Origin: Chloroflexi bacterium HGW-Chloroflexi-10
GTDB lineage: Bacteria > Chloroflexota > Anaerolineae > Anaerolineales > Anaerolineaceae
DNA: 56,427 nt
Assembly: GCA_002840755.1 (NCBI GenBank)
Contig: PHBZ01000037.1
Span: forward strand, 37,505-93,931
Direction of reading: 5' to 3'
Part shown: positions 43,406 to 53,056 of the stretch, piece by piece
Layout: each line of letters opens with the position of its first letter
Numbering within the stretch: the stretch's first letter is position 1
Notes under the pieces: generated by a model
Databases searched by the model: none
Told to the model about the DNA's origin: nothing
What the model saw: only the letters and a program-made list of their open reading frames with translations
Program-made: the position numbers and the translations under genes

Positions 43406-44188
43406 ATGACACAATTCGTTAATACAAACAATTCCCGCAATATGCACTTCTTCTCATCAGATCCGAGGGCGATACAACCATTTATTCATTCATTATTTAG
43501 CAGCCTGTTTTATCTGATGTTGAGTGTGCTGTGTGTTTTGTTTTTGGCAAGCGGGGTTGAAAGCTGGCAGCAAACCCCGGCAACGGTTCCTGATATGCCA
43601 TTGGCCAGCATTACCAGCCTGGAACGCGGGTTAGACGGTGACGGCGGTGTTCATTACAGCGTAACCTACACTTATTCACCGCCTGAAGTCGATTCCCCCC
43701 AGGCTGTTCTTATCCAACAGGAGCGCATCCCAGCCGCTTTGTTTTACCGCTTGCGGGTGAATGACTTATTGCCGGTGGTGTACCAGGCCGGTGAGGCGCA
43801 GCCATTGAGGCTGGATGGGCAGCTTTTAGAGAATTCGCTTAGCAGCCCACACAGCGTCCCGCTGCTGATGGTTGGCCTGGGAATACTGGGGCTGGCTGCA
43901 TCGGGTGTTTTGCTGGCGCGTTCGGTTATCCACACCATCCAAAGTTACCAGCTTAACCGCTTTGGGAAGACGACGTATGCTGTGGTGGTGCGGCGTGAGA
44001 TGCGTACTTTTGAGGACCGCGAAGCTGAATATATCCTGGTGTACCAGTTTCAGCCGGACCGAAACCGGCAGAACGTGGAAAAGGCCCAGTTGGTCAGTTT
44101 GCCGCGGTATCGCAGCACCCAGAGCGGCGAAGTCTTACGGGTGCGCTATATTCCGCAGGCCGCGCACGTTTCCAGAATTGAGTTTTAA
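43406..44188 (+). CDS. DUF3592-like membrane protein
   Basis: A protein of about 260 residues with two membrane segments (LFYLMLSVLCVLFLASG near 35-50 and LLMVGLGILGLAASGVLLA near 155-175) and an outer beta-rich part between and after them (VHYSVTYTYSPPE; YILVYQFQPD; VLRVRYIPQ). This pattern fits DUF3592, whose function is unknown. AAGGA lies 8 nt before the ATG at 43406, so that start is preferred to 43388. It is transcribed divergently from the MFS gene. It stands alone. Confidence 0.7.
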   Translation: MTQFVNTNNSRNMHFFSSDPRAIQPFIHSLFSSLFYLMLSVLCVLFLASGVESWQQTPATVPDMPLASITSLERGLDGDGGVHYSVTYTYSPPEVDSPQAVLIQQERIPAALFYRLRVNDLLPVVYQAGEAQPLRLDGQLLENSLSSPHSVPLLMVGLGILGLAASGVLLARSVIHTIQSYQLNRFGKTTYAVVVRREMRTFEDREAEYILVYQFQPDRNRQNVEKAQLVSLPRYRSTQSGEVLRVRYIPQAAHVSRIEF

Positions 44189-44435
44189 CGGTTTTCTTAA
44201 AACCGAGACTGCCACTAGGTTAACAAACTTCTCCTTCAGTTGATGCAAGCAACAGTCGGCCCTACGCAGCGCCGGCTGTGTGCGTTAAACAGGTATCTAA
44301 AACCATTTTCGTGTCGGGCAAAGCTCTTTTATAATGGATTCATACCCGTCACGATGATTAATTGCGCTTTCCTCTTTAAGTAAAAAGGCGCAATAAATGA
44401 TCTCAGGTATTTATGTATTGGAGAGAGGAATGACA

Positions 44436-45332
44436 ATGAAGCGCTGGATTAAAATGGTACTTGGGCTGGGGGCGGTGGGGTTGTGTGTTATGGCGTGTAA
44501 TTTGCCGAGCGGCGGGGAACAGCCTGGCAGCGGTGCGCAGCCCAGCAGTGTTGTTGAGGATGCGGTTGAGGCGACTGTGTCGGCTGAGCAGACGCGCCTG
44601 GCGATGCCAACATTGACGGTTACGGCTGAGCCGGGGTTGGAGACACTGACACCCAGCCTAGCGCAGACGCTGGAAAACACGGCTGCGCCGGTCCCGGCAG
44701 TTGAGGCCAGCGCGACCCTGCAGCCCAGCGCAACCCCTACCGTGACGATGGCCGTATCGCCAACGCCTTCCGGCCCGGTGGTGAGCGTGAGCATGGATAC
44801 GAACTGCCGGCTTGGCCCGCATGTGGTGTATGACTATCAGGGGGCTTTGTTGAAAGGGGAAACGGCAGCGGTGGTTGGGCGGATTGCCGGCAATGCCTGG
44901 GTGCTGATCGAAAACCCGGACCGTGACGGCAACTGCTGGATCACGATGAGCTACGGCACGGTACAGGGTGATCTGGCCGGGGTAGCGGTGGCGGCAACAC
45001 CGCCTTTCTATGATTGGAACGGGACGTATTCGGTGTGGGCGAATGGCCTGGCGAGCATTTACCCGATGACGCTGAGCCAGAATGGGGTGAATGTGAGCGG
45101 CAGCCTGGTGGTGGGCGGCAGCACGCTGACGATCAGCGGCTCGCTCAGCCAGAACGGACAGGTGTTCAGCGGTTCGCTGGCGGATGCGACTGCCGGTACG
45201 AGCGTCCCGTTGAGTTTTAAGATGCTGGAGAACATGAAGCAAGTGGTGGGCAATTATATAGAAACAACGACGAAGGAGATTTGCGGTGCGCGGGAAAGCT
45301 CGGGTAAGCCGGCGCCGTGCCTTTGGCCGTAA
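44436..45332 (+). CDS. lipoprotein with SH3-like domain
   Basis: A 298-residue exported lipoprotein. The start at 44436 is chosen because GAGG lies 7 nt upstream and the protein then opens with a short basic signal ending in the lipobox LCVMAC (Cys at about 20). A Thr/Pro/Ala-rich linker (about 35-115) leads to an SH3-like domain: VSVSMDTNCRLGPHVVYDYQ, then GRIAGNAWVLIENP and NCWITMSYG. The last 100 residues are glycine- and serine-rich beta repeats (SGSLVVGGSTLTISGSLSQN). Binding to the envelope or to extracellular glycan is inference. A strong terminator follows. Confidence 0.75.
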   Translation: MKRWIKMVLGLGAVGLCVMACNLPSGGEQPGSGAQPSSVVEDAVEATVSAEQTRLAMPTLTVTAEPGLETLTPSLAQTLENTAAPVPAVEASATLQPSATPTVTMAVSPTPSGPVVSVSMDTNCRLGPHVVYDYQGALLKGETAAVVGRIAGNAWVLIENPDRDGNCWITMSYGTVQGDLAGVAVAATPPFYDWNGTYSVWANGLASIYPMTLSQNGVNVSGSLVVGGSTLTISGSLSQNGQVFSGSLADATAGTSVPLSFKMLENMKQVVGNYIETTTKEICGARESSGKPAPCLWP

Positions 45333-45357
45333 GAACTTCCCCCCCCCAATTTTTTGA

Positions 45358-45402
45358 GGGTGTCTTTGAGTGCACTGCGCACTCAAAGACACCCGTTTTT
45401 TT
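45358..45402 (+). terminator. strong Rho-independent terminator
   Basis: A 16-bp perfect stem GGGTGTCTTTGAGTGC/GCACTCAAAGACACCC (45358-45373, 45379-45394) with a 5-nt loop is followed by GTTTTTTT. The T tract overlaps the stop codon of the convergent membrane-protein gene. Confidence 0.92.
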
Positions 45403-46225
45403 ATGCAGATGGTTTTGCGGCTGAGCGGCGGCGGGTGTATCCGTGATAGAGGATGCCCACCCCAAGCAGGATTAACAGCAGCGGCCAATAGGTAAACAGG
45501 GCCCAGTCGCGGGCGAAGAAAGCACCGAAGATAAAGAAAAACACGGCTGAGATGAAAACAAAGTAGAGGCCGACCCATAAGAGTGCGCGGGAGCGCAGCC
45601 CGGTGAGGACGGCGACGATAAAACTGAGCCCGACTGCGCCGGTGACCAGCGGCCAGGCGTAGGACCAGCTGGCCCAGTCGCCGGTGGCGTTTTGCCAATA
45701 GAGCAGCCCGCCGATGCCGGCGAGGATGACGCCGGGGATGGCCAGGCCGGGTAAACGGGACAGCAGGCTGACCAGCACGAATTGCAGGCCCAGCCCGAGA
45801 ATGATCCAGGCCCAGGAGTACGTGGCGGGCGATTGGCTGTACCAGGCATAGGAAAGGGTGGTGAAGAGCAGGCCCGTCAGGAACCAGACCCAGCCTGTGA
45901 GGCGCACTTTTTTTCCGCCCATGCCGAAGAGATTGCCGAAGATCAGTCCGGCGCCGAGTGCGGTGGTGACCAGGGGCCAGAGGAATAACCAGCTAGCCCA
46001 GTATCCGCTGATGGTCTGGTATTGCAGGATGAGACCCAATACCAGGAAGAGCATGCCGGAGATGGCCAGGCCGCCGAGGCGGTTGATTATAGTGGCGAGC
46101 AAGAAGGCAACGCCCAGGCCGATGAGTATAAGCGGCCAGGACTGCGGGATGAAGTTGTTCAGCAGGAAGATTAATCCTAACGATACGAGGATGGCTCCCC
46201 AGGTAATACCAGCTTTCTTTTGCAT
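45401..46225 (-). CDS. multi-pass membrane protein with internal repeats
   Basis: A 274-residue protein with about nine hydrophobic segments and short loops. It contains repeated blocks of the type WPL(I/V)(L/T)...LG (WPLILIGLGVAFLL, WPLVTTALGAGLIF, WPLVTGAVGLSFIV, WPLLLILLGVGILY), as in DUF5668/LiaF-type membrane domains. The ATG at 46225 has GAGG 6 nt upstream and is preferred to a GTG at 46237. Function is unknown. Its stop codon lies within the T tract of the convergent terminator, so termination of the two neighbours is closely interleaved. Confidence 0.7.
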   Translation of the reverse strand: MQKKAGITWGAILVSLGLIFLLNNFIPQSWPLILIGLGVAFLLATIINRLGGLAISGMLFLVLGLILQYQTISGYWASWLFLWPLVTTALGAGLIFGNLFGMGGKKVRLTGWVWFLTGLLFTTLSYAWYSQSPATYSWAWIILGLGLQFVLVSLLSRLPGLAIPGVILAGIGGLLYWQNATGDWASWSYAWPLVTGAVGLSFIVAVLTGLRSRALLWVGLYFVFISAVFFFIFGAFFARDWALFTYWPLLLILLGVGILYHGYTRRRSAAKPSA

Positions 46226-46237
46226 ACGGTTCCTCAC

Positions 46238-46669
46238 CAGAGAAAAATATCAGGCGCGGGTTTCCGTTGGATGGGAAACGGTGCGTCCAATTCATTTTTA
46301 TTGTAGCCGTTTTCAGGCGCTGGGGAAGTCATGATTTGCGGATAGAAGCGTCACGATGGAGTCATAGGTGGGTATGGGATGAGGTCATTGGTTAGAAGTA
46401 AAAAGAAATTTAACCATGTATGCCCTTGTGGTACGAAATACACGAAACACACGAAAGAAAAAAATTACAGGTAAATTCTTTTTCCAGACATTCTTGATAA
46501 ACTGGTTCGAGGAAGCCGCAGCCCATGTTTCGGTAGACTTCGTGTACAGCACCTTGAATGACATAGGTTTCTTCTTTGAAGAAAAAAAATTTTCGTCGGC
46601 TGCGGGGATGTCACGATTCATGCAAATAGATGCCCTGGTGTAAATACATTTATGGCTGCCGGGAGTGAT
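46238..46669. other. intergenic region with ACGAAA repeat
   Basis: 432 bp without a convincing gene. At 46431-46457 three tandem copies of a unit like ACGAAATAC/ACGAAACAC/ACGAAAG occur, a type of dispersed repeat common in many bacterial genomes. The open frame across it (46416-46643) has no ribosome site. Confidence 0.5.
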
Positions 46670-47521
46670 TTAGAAGATCATTTCCTGCTTTGCGCCGGTT
46701 TGGATGAGTTCTTCCTGTTTTTCCTGAGACATAGGCTTGAAATTCTCGCAGGCCTGCAGGACGAGGGGCAGGACGCTGGTATCGCCGGCGGTGCAGATGC
46801 CGGTGACATCCTGGGAGAGGGCAAAGTCGATGGCCAGTTGAATTTCGGTGGGGGTGGAGAATGGTTCATACCAGGTGGTATGGGTTTTGGGACGGTCGCC
46901 CCAGGGAGCGCGGGTGATGGATTTGATGATCATGGTGCCGACCTTACGGCGGCGGCATTCGGCCAGGAGTTCTTCGGCAGCGGCGCGATATTCGGCGCGG
47001 GCATACAGGCCGTAGTTGATTGGGAAAAGCAGGGTATCAAAGTCGAAACGCTGAATGGCTTGCAGAAAAAGCTGGGGGGTTTGCATGCCATGCCCGGTAA
47101 TACCCAGGTACCGGGTTAACCCGGATTGACGGGCTTTGATGAGGGTGTCGATGGCGCCGCCGCTGCGCATGGCTTCATCCAACTCGGCCTGAGTGGTGAT
47201 GGCATGAATTTGATAGAGGTCAAGCTGTTCCACCTGGAGACGTTTCAGTGAAGCGTGCAACTCGTTCCAAGCGCCGGCGGCTGTACGTTCCATGGTTTTG
47301 CACCCGAGGAAAAAGCGTTGGCGTTCGCGCGGCATCCAGGGACCGATGCGTTCTTCGGCCATACCGTAGGAAGGCGCTACATCAATGTGGTTAACACCAG
47401 CAGCGATCACCTTTTCCATAACCCGGTCCGCATCCGTCTGAGAGATATCCCAGAAGGCTGCGCCGCCAAAAATTGCCACGGTAGAGGTGTGTCCGGTACG
47501 ACCAAAAATCCTTTTTTCCAT
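46670..47521 (-). CDS. aldo/keto reductase
   Basis: A 283-residue NADPH-dependent carbonyl reductase with a TIM-barrel fold. The catalytic tetrad is complete: D47 and Y52 in HIDVAPSYG, K75 in GCKTM and H106 in LYQIHAI. FPINYGLY and KVGTMIIKSITRAPW follow the family pattern. The last 20 residues (CENFKPMSQEKQEELIQTG) are the usual C-terminal helix. Substrate unknown. AAGGAAG precedes the ATG. It is a single gene; the 150-bp gap downstream of the zinc-ribbon gene, 47522-47671, carries nothing obvious. Confidence 0.92.
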   Translation of the reverse strand: MEKRIFGRTGHTSTVAIFGGAAFWDISQTDADRVMEKVIAAGVNHIDVAPSYGMAEERIGPWMPRERQRFFLGCKTMERTAAGAWNELHASLKRLQVEQLDLYQIHAITTQAELDEAMRSGGAIDTLIKARQSGLTRYLGITGHGMQTPQLFLQAIQRFDFDTLLFPINYGLYARAEYRAAAEELLAECRRRKVGTMIIKSITRAPWGDRPKTHTTWYEPFSTPTEIQLAIDFALSQDVTGICTAGDTSVLPLVLQACENFKPMSQEKQEELIQTGAKQEMIF

Positions 47522-47671
47522 CTTAACTTCCTTTCGTTTTGCCGAACTGTTCTCCGGTTATTTTTTGCCGGGATGATATCAGTATATAACAAAATTGATG
47601 GTATCTCAATGAGAGGGGAGGACCCCCTTTTTTTGAGAAAGTTCGAACAATGTTCTGATTGCTCAGTGTGC

Positions 47672-48979
47672 TTAATCGTTCCAATCCAACAGGCGAGAGA
47701 GCCAGTTACCAGAAGCGCTGGAGATTTTACGATCAAAGACCATTTCTCCATTTTGCCCATTGATTAACAATGTGCAGGGTTCTTCTCCCAAAACCAGTAC
47801 AACCACCCAGACCGGCAGCAAGACCAGCTTGTATTGTTCCACCGACATCAAACTGGTATCGATGCGCAGGTCCCGGGTTGGTACCATATAAACGGTGTTG
47901 AAATATTCTTTTTCCAGCTGCAGCGCTTTTTCACGGGCGCGGAGGGCGGCATCGCCGACCGGGATGGTGTAGGTTTCCGCCAGCCAGTTTGCCAGATAGC
48001 GTGGGTCAAAGGGGGCCAGTTTTTTATAGTCATAGCCGGCGAATAATTTAGGCAGCAGCTCGCTTAATTTGCGCGTAGCGGGGATGCACAGATCGTCGTA
48101 ATAGATCAAGCGGCTGCCTTGTTGTGTAAGCCAGATCTGTTTCTCCATTACTTCTACGCCCCATTTAACATACCCGCCTACATCAAATGTCCACATGGGT
48201 AAATAGATACCCTGAAGACTTTGCAAATGTCCAAATCCTTGTTCGATTTTCTCTTCCATCCAATCCAGCACCTGTTTGCGCGCATCCGCCGCGGTGCCGG
48301 CAAAGGGGATGAGGCTGTTGGGATGGATCAATGGGCGCGATTCGGTCTGTTGTACCGAGTAATTTGATGCGCAGTATGGGCAGACCCAGCTTAGCTGGCG
48401 CGGCGGCACCAGAAATTCTACACCGCAGCCGCTGCAATGCAGTACCTGGGTATTGACTGCCTGGGAATGGCCTTTGGCTGTGGCGAGTGCCAGCATGAAA
48501 TTCTCATCATATACACCGTCCTGCGGGTCACGTTCACGAAATGTACGCACCTCGCAGAATTCGCAGGTCAGGGAGTCCCCGTTGGGGGTGAAGGTCATGC
48601 GTCCACCGCATTGGGGGCAGGTAAAACGGTCTGTGCCGGCAGACTGGACCGTTGCGGGCTGCTGCGGTTTCAAGCGGTCCGGGTCGATAATCTGGCTGGG
48701 GTCCAACTTTCCGTCCAGAATAGCCAACTGGCGGCGCGCCCGGCCTTCTACCGGGTTGAGCATCAGGATTTTTTCCAACCAACCGCGCTGCTCCTCCTTC
48801 GTAGGAGAGATCAGGCCCAAATAATACATGGCATCGATGCTTTCTTTTTCGTCCGGGCCCTGGTAGAGGTAGCGTTCCAGATAGCGATAGGCTTCCTGCA
48901 GGTCGCCGGCTTTGGCGGCTGCAATACCCCGGACAAGCAGATCCCGGGTGGGTTTGTAGCGGTTAAATTCAGTCTTCAC
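47672..48979 (-). CDS. zinc-ribbon protein overlapping histidine kinase
   Basis: A 435-residue protein from a GTG at 48979, which overlaps the last 11 nt of the kinase gene in another frame; the long open frame upstream of it is only a shadow of the kinase. The N-terminus (about 15-85) is TPR-like helix (AAAKAGDLQEAYRYLERYL). Two zinc ribbons follow: FTCPQCGGRM...CEFCE and LHCSGCGVEF...WVCPYCASN. The C-terminal 220 residues are a globular domain I do not recognise, with VPTRDLRI and a hydrophobic VVVLVLGEE stretch. Overlap with the kinase suggests translation coupling and a shared pathway. Confidence 0.7.
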   Translation of the reverse strand: MKTEFNRYKPTRDLLVRGIAAAKAGDLQEAYRYLERYLYQGPDEKESIDAMYYLGLISPTKEEQRGWLEKILMLNPVEGRARRQLAILDGKLDPSQIIDPDRLKPQQPATVQSAGTDRFTCPQCGGRMTFTPNGDSLTCEFCEVRTFRERDPQDGVYDENFMLALATAKGHSQAVNTQVLHCSGCGVEFLVPPRQLSWVCPYCASNYSVQQTESRPLIHPNSLIPFAGTAADARKQVLDWMEEKIEQGFGHLQSLQGIYLPMWTFDVGGYVKWGVEVMEKQIWLTQQGSRLIYYDDLCIPATRKLSELLPKLFAGYDYKKLAPFDPRYLANWLAETYTIPVGDAALRAREKALQLEKEYFNTVYMVPTRDLRIDTSLMSVEQYKLVLLPVWVVVLVLGEEPCTLLINGQNGEMVFDRKISSASGNWLSRLLDWND

Positions 48980-50402
48980 AGCTGCCTGAATCCATTTTGT
49001 CGTTGGGCAGAGTGAACCAGAAGATGGAGCCATGTCCCGGTTCTGAATCGACGCCAATACTACCGCCGTGGGCTTCCACCACGCGGCGCGAGATGGAAAG
49101 CCCGAGCCCGGTGCTTTTTTCACCACCGGTGGGAACGGCGGAGAGACGGGAAAAATCCTGGAAAAGACGCGCATGTTCCTGGGGCCGGATGCCGGGGCCC
49201 TGATCTTCGACTTCGATACGCCAGCAGTGTTCGCCAGAGAAGACGCGTACCTGTACCAGGCTTCCGGGAGGAGCGTATTTGACGGCATTGGAGATGAGGT
49301 TGTCCAGTACCTGGCGGATGCGCGTCGGGTCGACCAGTACCTGACCGGGGGGAACATCAGCCAATGCCACGTGGGTGCCTTTGGGTTCGGCCAGCCGGGC
49401 ATTGCGCCGGACGGCTTCCAGCAACAGACGCCTCATTTCGCTATAGACCAAATCCAGGGAGAGTTTGCCGGCCTCGATGCGGGTTACATCCAGCAGGTCG
49501 TTGAGCAAGAGCAGCATGTGCCGGGTTTGGTCACGGATATCATTGATAAAATCAAGCTGCTCGTCTTCTTCCAAATTAAATTCCGGAGTTAACAATAACT
49601 CGGCGACGCTTTGAATGCTGGCCAGGGGGTTGCGCAGGTCATGGGCGGCGATCCCCATGAAGGTGTTTTGTAAATCCATCAGGCGTCTCACTTCCTGGTA
49701 TTGCTGTTCAATTTTTTCCTTTTGCGCCGCCAGTTCGCTGACCAGGCGGCCTTTTTCTACAATGACAGACAACTGACCGGCAATTTGACGATAAATTTCC
49801 ACATGCTGGTTGGCATAGGTGTGTGTGTGACGGCTGGAGAAGAACATAAATCCGATGGGGACACCGTTGGCGATCAACGGGCAGGTAAGCGAAGAACGCA
49901 CGCCTTCGGAAAGAATGACAGCAGTGGATTCTGAATCCGGTTTTGCGGCGTAATAGGTTTCCAAATCGTTGAGGATGCGGGGTTGAGCGCTATCCATAAT
50001 TTTTTGCAGGCTGCTGCCGGCCATTGCGGCGAAGTATCCGCATCCCAGCTTCACATCCGGATAATCGGTACGAGCCCAGCGAGCGCGTAAAATATTGCCG
50101 TCTTCCTCGAGCAAGGCAATACCGATGCGATCATAGGGAATAAAATCGCGAAAGTCCTGGTAGACCTGGTTTAAAATCTCTTCGAGGAGAATGCCGGCAT
50201 TGATGTGCGAGGTTAACTGATTTAATTTTTGCAATTCCTGGTAACGCGATTCCAGGCTTTTAGCCAGGCCCTGTAATGCCAGACCCAACCGGCCAATTTC
50301 ATCTGAAGCGGAAGTAGGCAATTGGATTTGAAAATTGCCGTGGGCCAATTGTTCGGCAGCCTGGATATATTGGGGAATGCGCTTGTCCGGGGAATTTTCC
50401 AT
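48969..50402 (-). CDS. HAMP-GAF sensor histidine kinase
   Basis: A kinase of about 477 residues. From the ATG at 50402 there is an N-terminal HAMP-like helix pair (IQAAEQLAHGNFQIQLPTSASDEIGRLGLALQGLA), then a GAF domain (LEEILNQVYQDF to about 220), a coiled linker, and the transmitter: H-box AAHDLRNPL, N-box DNLISNAVKYA, G1 DQGPGI and G2 STGLGLSI. No transmembrane helix precedes the HAMP, so it is probably cytosolic and senses a small molecule through GAF. No response-regulator gene is adjacent. The open frame continues upstream to 50597 without a start signal. Divergent from the ABC operon. Confidence 0.88.
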   Translation of the reverse strand: MENSPDKRIPQYIQAAEQLAHGNFQIQLPTSASDEIGRLGLALQGLAKSLESRYQELQKLNQLTSHINAGILLEEILNQVYQDFRDFIPYDRIGIALLEEDGNILRARWARTDYPDVKLGCGYFAAMAGSSLQKIMDSAQPRILNDLETYYAAKPDSESTAVILSEGVRSSLTCPLIANGVPIGFMFFSSRHTHTYANQHVEIYRQIAGQLSVIVEKGRLVSELAAQKEKIEQQYQEVRRLMDLQNTFMGIAAHDLRNPLASIQSVAELLLTPEFNLEEDEQLDFINDIRDQTRHMLLLLNDLLDVTRIEAGKLSLDLVYSEMRRLLLEAVRRNARLAEPKGTHVALADVPPGQVLVDPTRIRQVLDNLISNAVKYAPPGSLVQVRVFSGEHCWRIEVEDQGPGIRPQEHARLFQDFSRLSAVPTGGEKSTGLGLSISRRVVEAHGGSIGVDSEPGHGSIFWFTLPNDKMDSGSCED

Positions 50403-50579
50403 GGTTGGTAACAGCCTTTCAGGAAGGATATGTAAATTGTACCAAATTGTCCGAATTATGCTGATAATAAATGGCCGGTTGGAAGAGCGATTTGCAAAGA
50501 GGGTTGTGCTACAACCTTTTGAATGTTTTTCCGTATACTGATAGAGATTGAATTTGTTTAAACCCTGAAAGGATAATCT

Positions 50580-51476
50580 ATGTCCCATGCTACCCAAAAT
50601 TTACTGACCATCACCAACCTTGGTAAACAATACCGCCGAGATTTTTGGGGGGTGCGTGATCTGAGCATTCAACTTACCCCCGGAATCACCGGGCTTCTAG
50701 GCCCAAATGGCGCGGGGAAATCTACGCTGATGCGCATGCTGGCAACGATTACCCGGCCCAGTGAAGGCCAGATTTTGTGGAATGATCAGGATGTACGCAA
50801 AAATCCGGATGCTTTACGCCGCATTCTGGGATACCTGCCGCAGGATTTTGGGGTTTATCCGCATTTAAATGCCTATGAATTTCTAACCTACCTGGCGGCG
50901 ATAAAGGGCCTGCCGGCTAAAGCTGCCAAAAAACGTATCGATGAACTGCTGGTGTGGGTCAACCTGGTGGACGCTGCCAAACGCCCATTGAGCACGTATT
51001 CGGGGGGAATGCGCCAACGAATTGGGATTGCCCAGGCGCTGCTGAATGATCCGCTGGTGCTGATCGTTGACGAACCCACGGTTGGATTAGACCCTGAAGA
51101 ACGGGTGCGCTTCCGTCAGCTATTATCCGACCTGGCGCAGGACCGGATCATACTCTTTTCCACGCATATTGTCTCGGATGTAGAGGTGAGCGCTGACCGG
51201 ATTGTTTTGATGAATAAAGGCAAAGTGCTGCACCAGGGGACCCCGGCGATGTTACTGAATGAATTAAAAGGAATGGTTTGGGAAATCCAGAGTGACCCGC
51301 AGCAGTTGGCGGTATTAAAACATAAGTTTCAGGTAACCAGCACGTACCGGCGAGATGATGCCCTGCTGGTGCGTTTGGTCAGCCGGGAACAACCGGATAT
51401 GTATGCCCAGCCGGCCATCGCCAGTCTGGAAGATGCGTACCTTTTCCATGTGAATAACCACCAGGAAAGGCCATAA
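50580..51476 (+). CDS. ABC transporter ATP-binding protein
   Basis: A 298-residue nucleotide-binding subunit. Walker A is GLLGPNGAGKST (K47), the Q-loop region PQDFGVYP, the signature YSGGMRQRIGIAQALL and Walker B VLIVDEPTVGLDP; the switch His is in FSTHIV. This is the exporter-type ATPase of the ABC-2 group. AAGGAT precedes the ATG by about 6 nt. The stop overlaps the permease start (TAATG), so the two are one transporter operon. Substrate unknown. It lies divergent from the histidine kinase, which could regulate it (inference). Confidence 0.94.
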   Translation: MSHATQNLLTITNLGKQYRRDFWGVRDLSIQLTPGITGLLGPNGAGKSTLMRMLATITRPSEGQILWNDQDVRKNPDALRRILGYLPQDFGVYPHLNAYEFLTYLAAIKGLPAKAAKKRIDELLVWVNLVDAAKRPLSTYSGGMRQRIGIAQALLNDPLVLIVDEPTVGLDPEERVRFRQLLSDLAQDRIILFSTHIVSDVEVSADRIVLMNKGKVLHQGTPAMLLNELKGMVWEIQSDPQQLAVLKHKFQVTSTYRRDDALLVRLVSREQPDMYAQPAIASLEDAYLFHVNNHQERP

Positions 51477-53041
51477 TGATGCGCACGATTTTTCATTTTG
51501 CTCTGGCGGATGTAAAGGAACGCAGCCGGCGCTACAGCTTTTTTGTTACCATGATGCTGGTTATATTTCTTGGTTATATTATATATAACGGAGATATGCT
51601 GATTACCCTGGGTGATTATCGGGGTGTGTATAATTCTGCCTGGGTGGGCAGCTTGATGTCTCTGACGATCACCTTTTTTGTGGGCTTGATCGGCTTTTAC
51701 CTGGTAAAAAACAGCGTGGAACGCGATATCCAGACCGGGGTGGGGCAGATTATCGCCACCACGCCCACCAGCCGGTTGACCTATGTGTTGGGCAAGTGGT
51801 TCAGCCACCTGACGCTGTTCACGATTATGATCGTCATTCTGGGGATTGCGGCGATCCTGATGCAACTGGTTTACCGGGAGGTGCCGGAGATGGACGTCTG
51901 GGCGCTGCTGGCGCCATTGGTGTTTGTGGCTTTTCCGTGCATGGCGCTGATCGCCGGGTTGACCATCTTTTTTGAGTCCGTCCCCTGGCTGCGCGGCGGA
52001 CTGGGCAATGTGATTTATTTCTTCCTGTTCATGTTCTCAGTGCCGATGGCGATAGAATGGTTTGAAGATATTGGCTGGATCAATGATCCATTAGGTATCC
52101 AGTTATTTATGCAATCCATGTCGAAATCGGCATCCCAGGCATTCCCGACTTACAGCGGCGGCTTTTCCTTCTCCAATGCCGACCCGCAATATCCGGTGCT
52201 TGGGACGTTTCTCTGGCCGGGGATTGATTGGACGCTGGATTTAATTTTGCACCGGATGATTTGGATAGTATTGGGTTTGGGTTTTGTTCTGCTGGCGGCC
52301 CTGGTTTTTAATCGTTTTGATACAGCCGGCGTCAGACGGGAGCGGAAACCCAAAAAGACGCTGGTTCAAACCCCTGAGGCCAAAGCCGCTTCGCGATCAC
52401 TGGATATTCATCCACTGAACCGGCTGACGCACCGTACATCACGCTTCAGTTTCCTGCGGGTTTATTGGAGTGAGTTACTGCTGCTGTTGAAAGGATACCC
52501 CTGGTGGTTTTATGCAGGCGTTGGCGGAGTGATGATTGCCAGCGCAGCCAGCCCGCTGGAGACTTCACAGAAGATCATTTTGCCAATCCTGTTCATCGTG
52601 CCAATCCTGATCTGGTCCGGGATGGGCGGCAGGGAAAAACAATACGGCACACAACAACTGATTTTTAATGCACCGCAACTGCTCAGCAGGCAATGGCCGG
52701 CGGCTTACCTGGCCGGGGTGAGTGTGACTGCGGTGTTGTGCAGCGGACTATTATTTTCGCTGCTGCTTCACCAACAAGCGGCACAGGTGAGCGCAATTTT
52801 GGCGGCTGTTCTCTTTATCCCGGCACTGGCGCTGGCCTGCGGGGTGTGGAGTGGAACACCGCGTTTGTTTGAGGTCTTATACGCGCTGTGGTGGTATATG
52901 GGCCCGTTACAGGGTTTGCCGACACTGGATTTTGGCGGAACGTATAGCGCTCCGCAATACACGTATGTATACTGGCTGTTCTCACTCGGGCTGCTGCTGG
53001 CCGCCTTTGCCGGGCGCTGGTGGCAAATGCACCGGTTATAA
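51476..53041 (+). CDS. ABC-2 type transporter permease
   Basis: A 521-residue membrane protein with about twelve hydrophobic segments in two halves (about 15-270 and 345-520) separated by a basic cytosolic linker (RRERKPKKTLVQ at about 285). The first ATG overlaps the ATPase stop; an ATG one codon later is equally possible. The arrangement of one ATPase with one large two-half permease suits an exporter. It ends convergent with the chromate transporter, 15 nt away, and no terminator separates them clearly. Confidence 0.85.
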   Translation: MMRTIFHFALADVKERSRRYSFFVTMMLVIFLGYIIYNGDMLITLGDYRGVYNSAWVGSLMSLTITFFVGLIGFYLVKNSVERDIQTGVGQIIATTPTSRLTYVLGKWFSHLTLFTIMIVILGIAAILMQLVYREVPEMDVWALLAPLVFVAFPCMALIAGLTIFFESVPWLRGGLGNVIYFFLFMFSVPMAIEWFEDIGWINDPLGIQLFMQSMSKSASQAFPTYSGGFSFSNADPQYPVLGTFLWPGIDWTLDLILHRMIWIVLGLGFVLLAALVFNRFDTAGVRRERKPKKTLVQTPEAKAASRSLDIHPLNRLTHRTSRFSFLRVYWSELLLLLKGYPWWFYAGVGGVMIASAASPLETSQKIILPILFIVPILIWSGMGGREKQYGTQQLIFNAPQLLSRQWPAAYLAGVSVTAVLCSGLLFSLLLHQQAAQVSAILAAVLFIPALALACGVWSGTPRLFEVLYALWWYMGPLQGLPTLDFGGTYSAPQYTYVYWLFSLGLLLAAFAGRWWQMHRL

Positions 53042-53056
53042 AGGTTGGCGTTTGAT

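Noticed and set aside
46416..46643. 75-aa open frame in the 46 kb gap
   Set aside because: It runs across an ACGAAA repeat and a low-complexity stretch and lacks a ribosome site.
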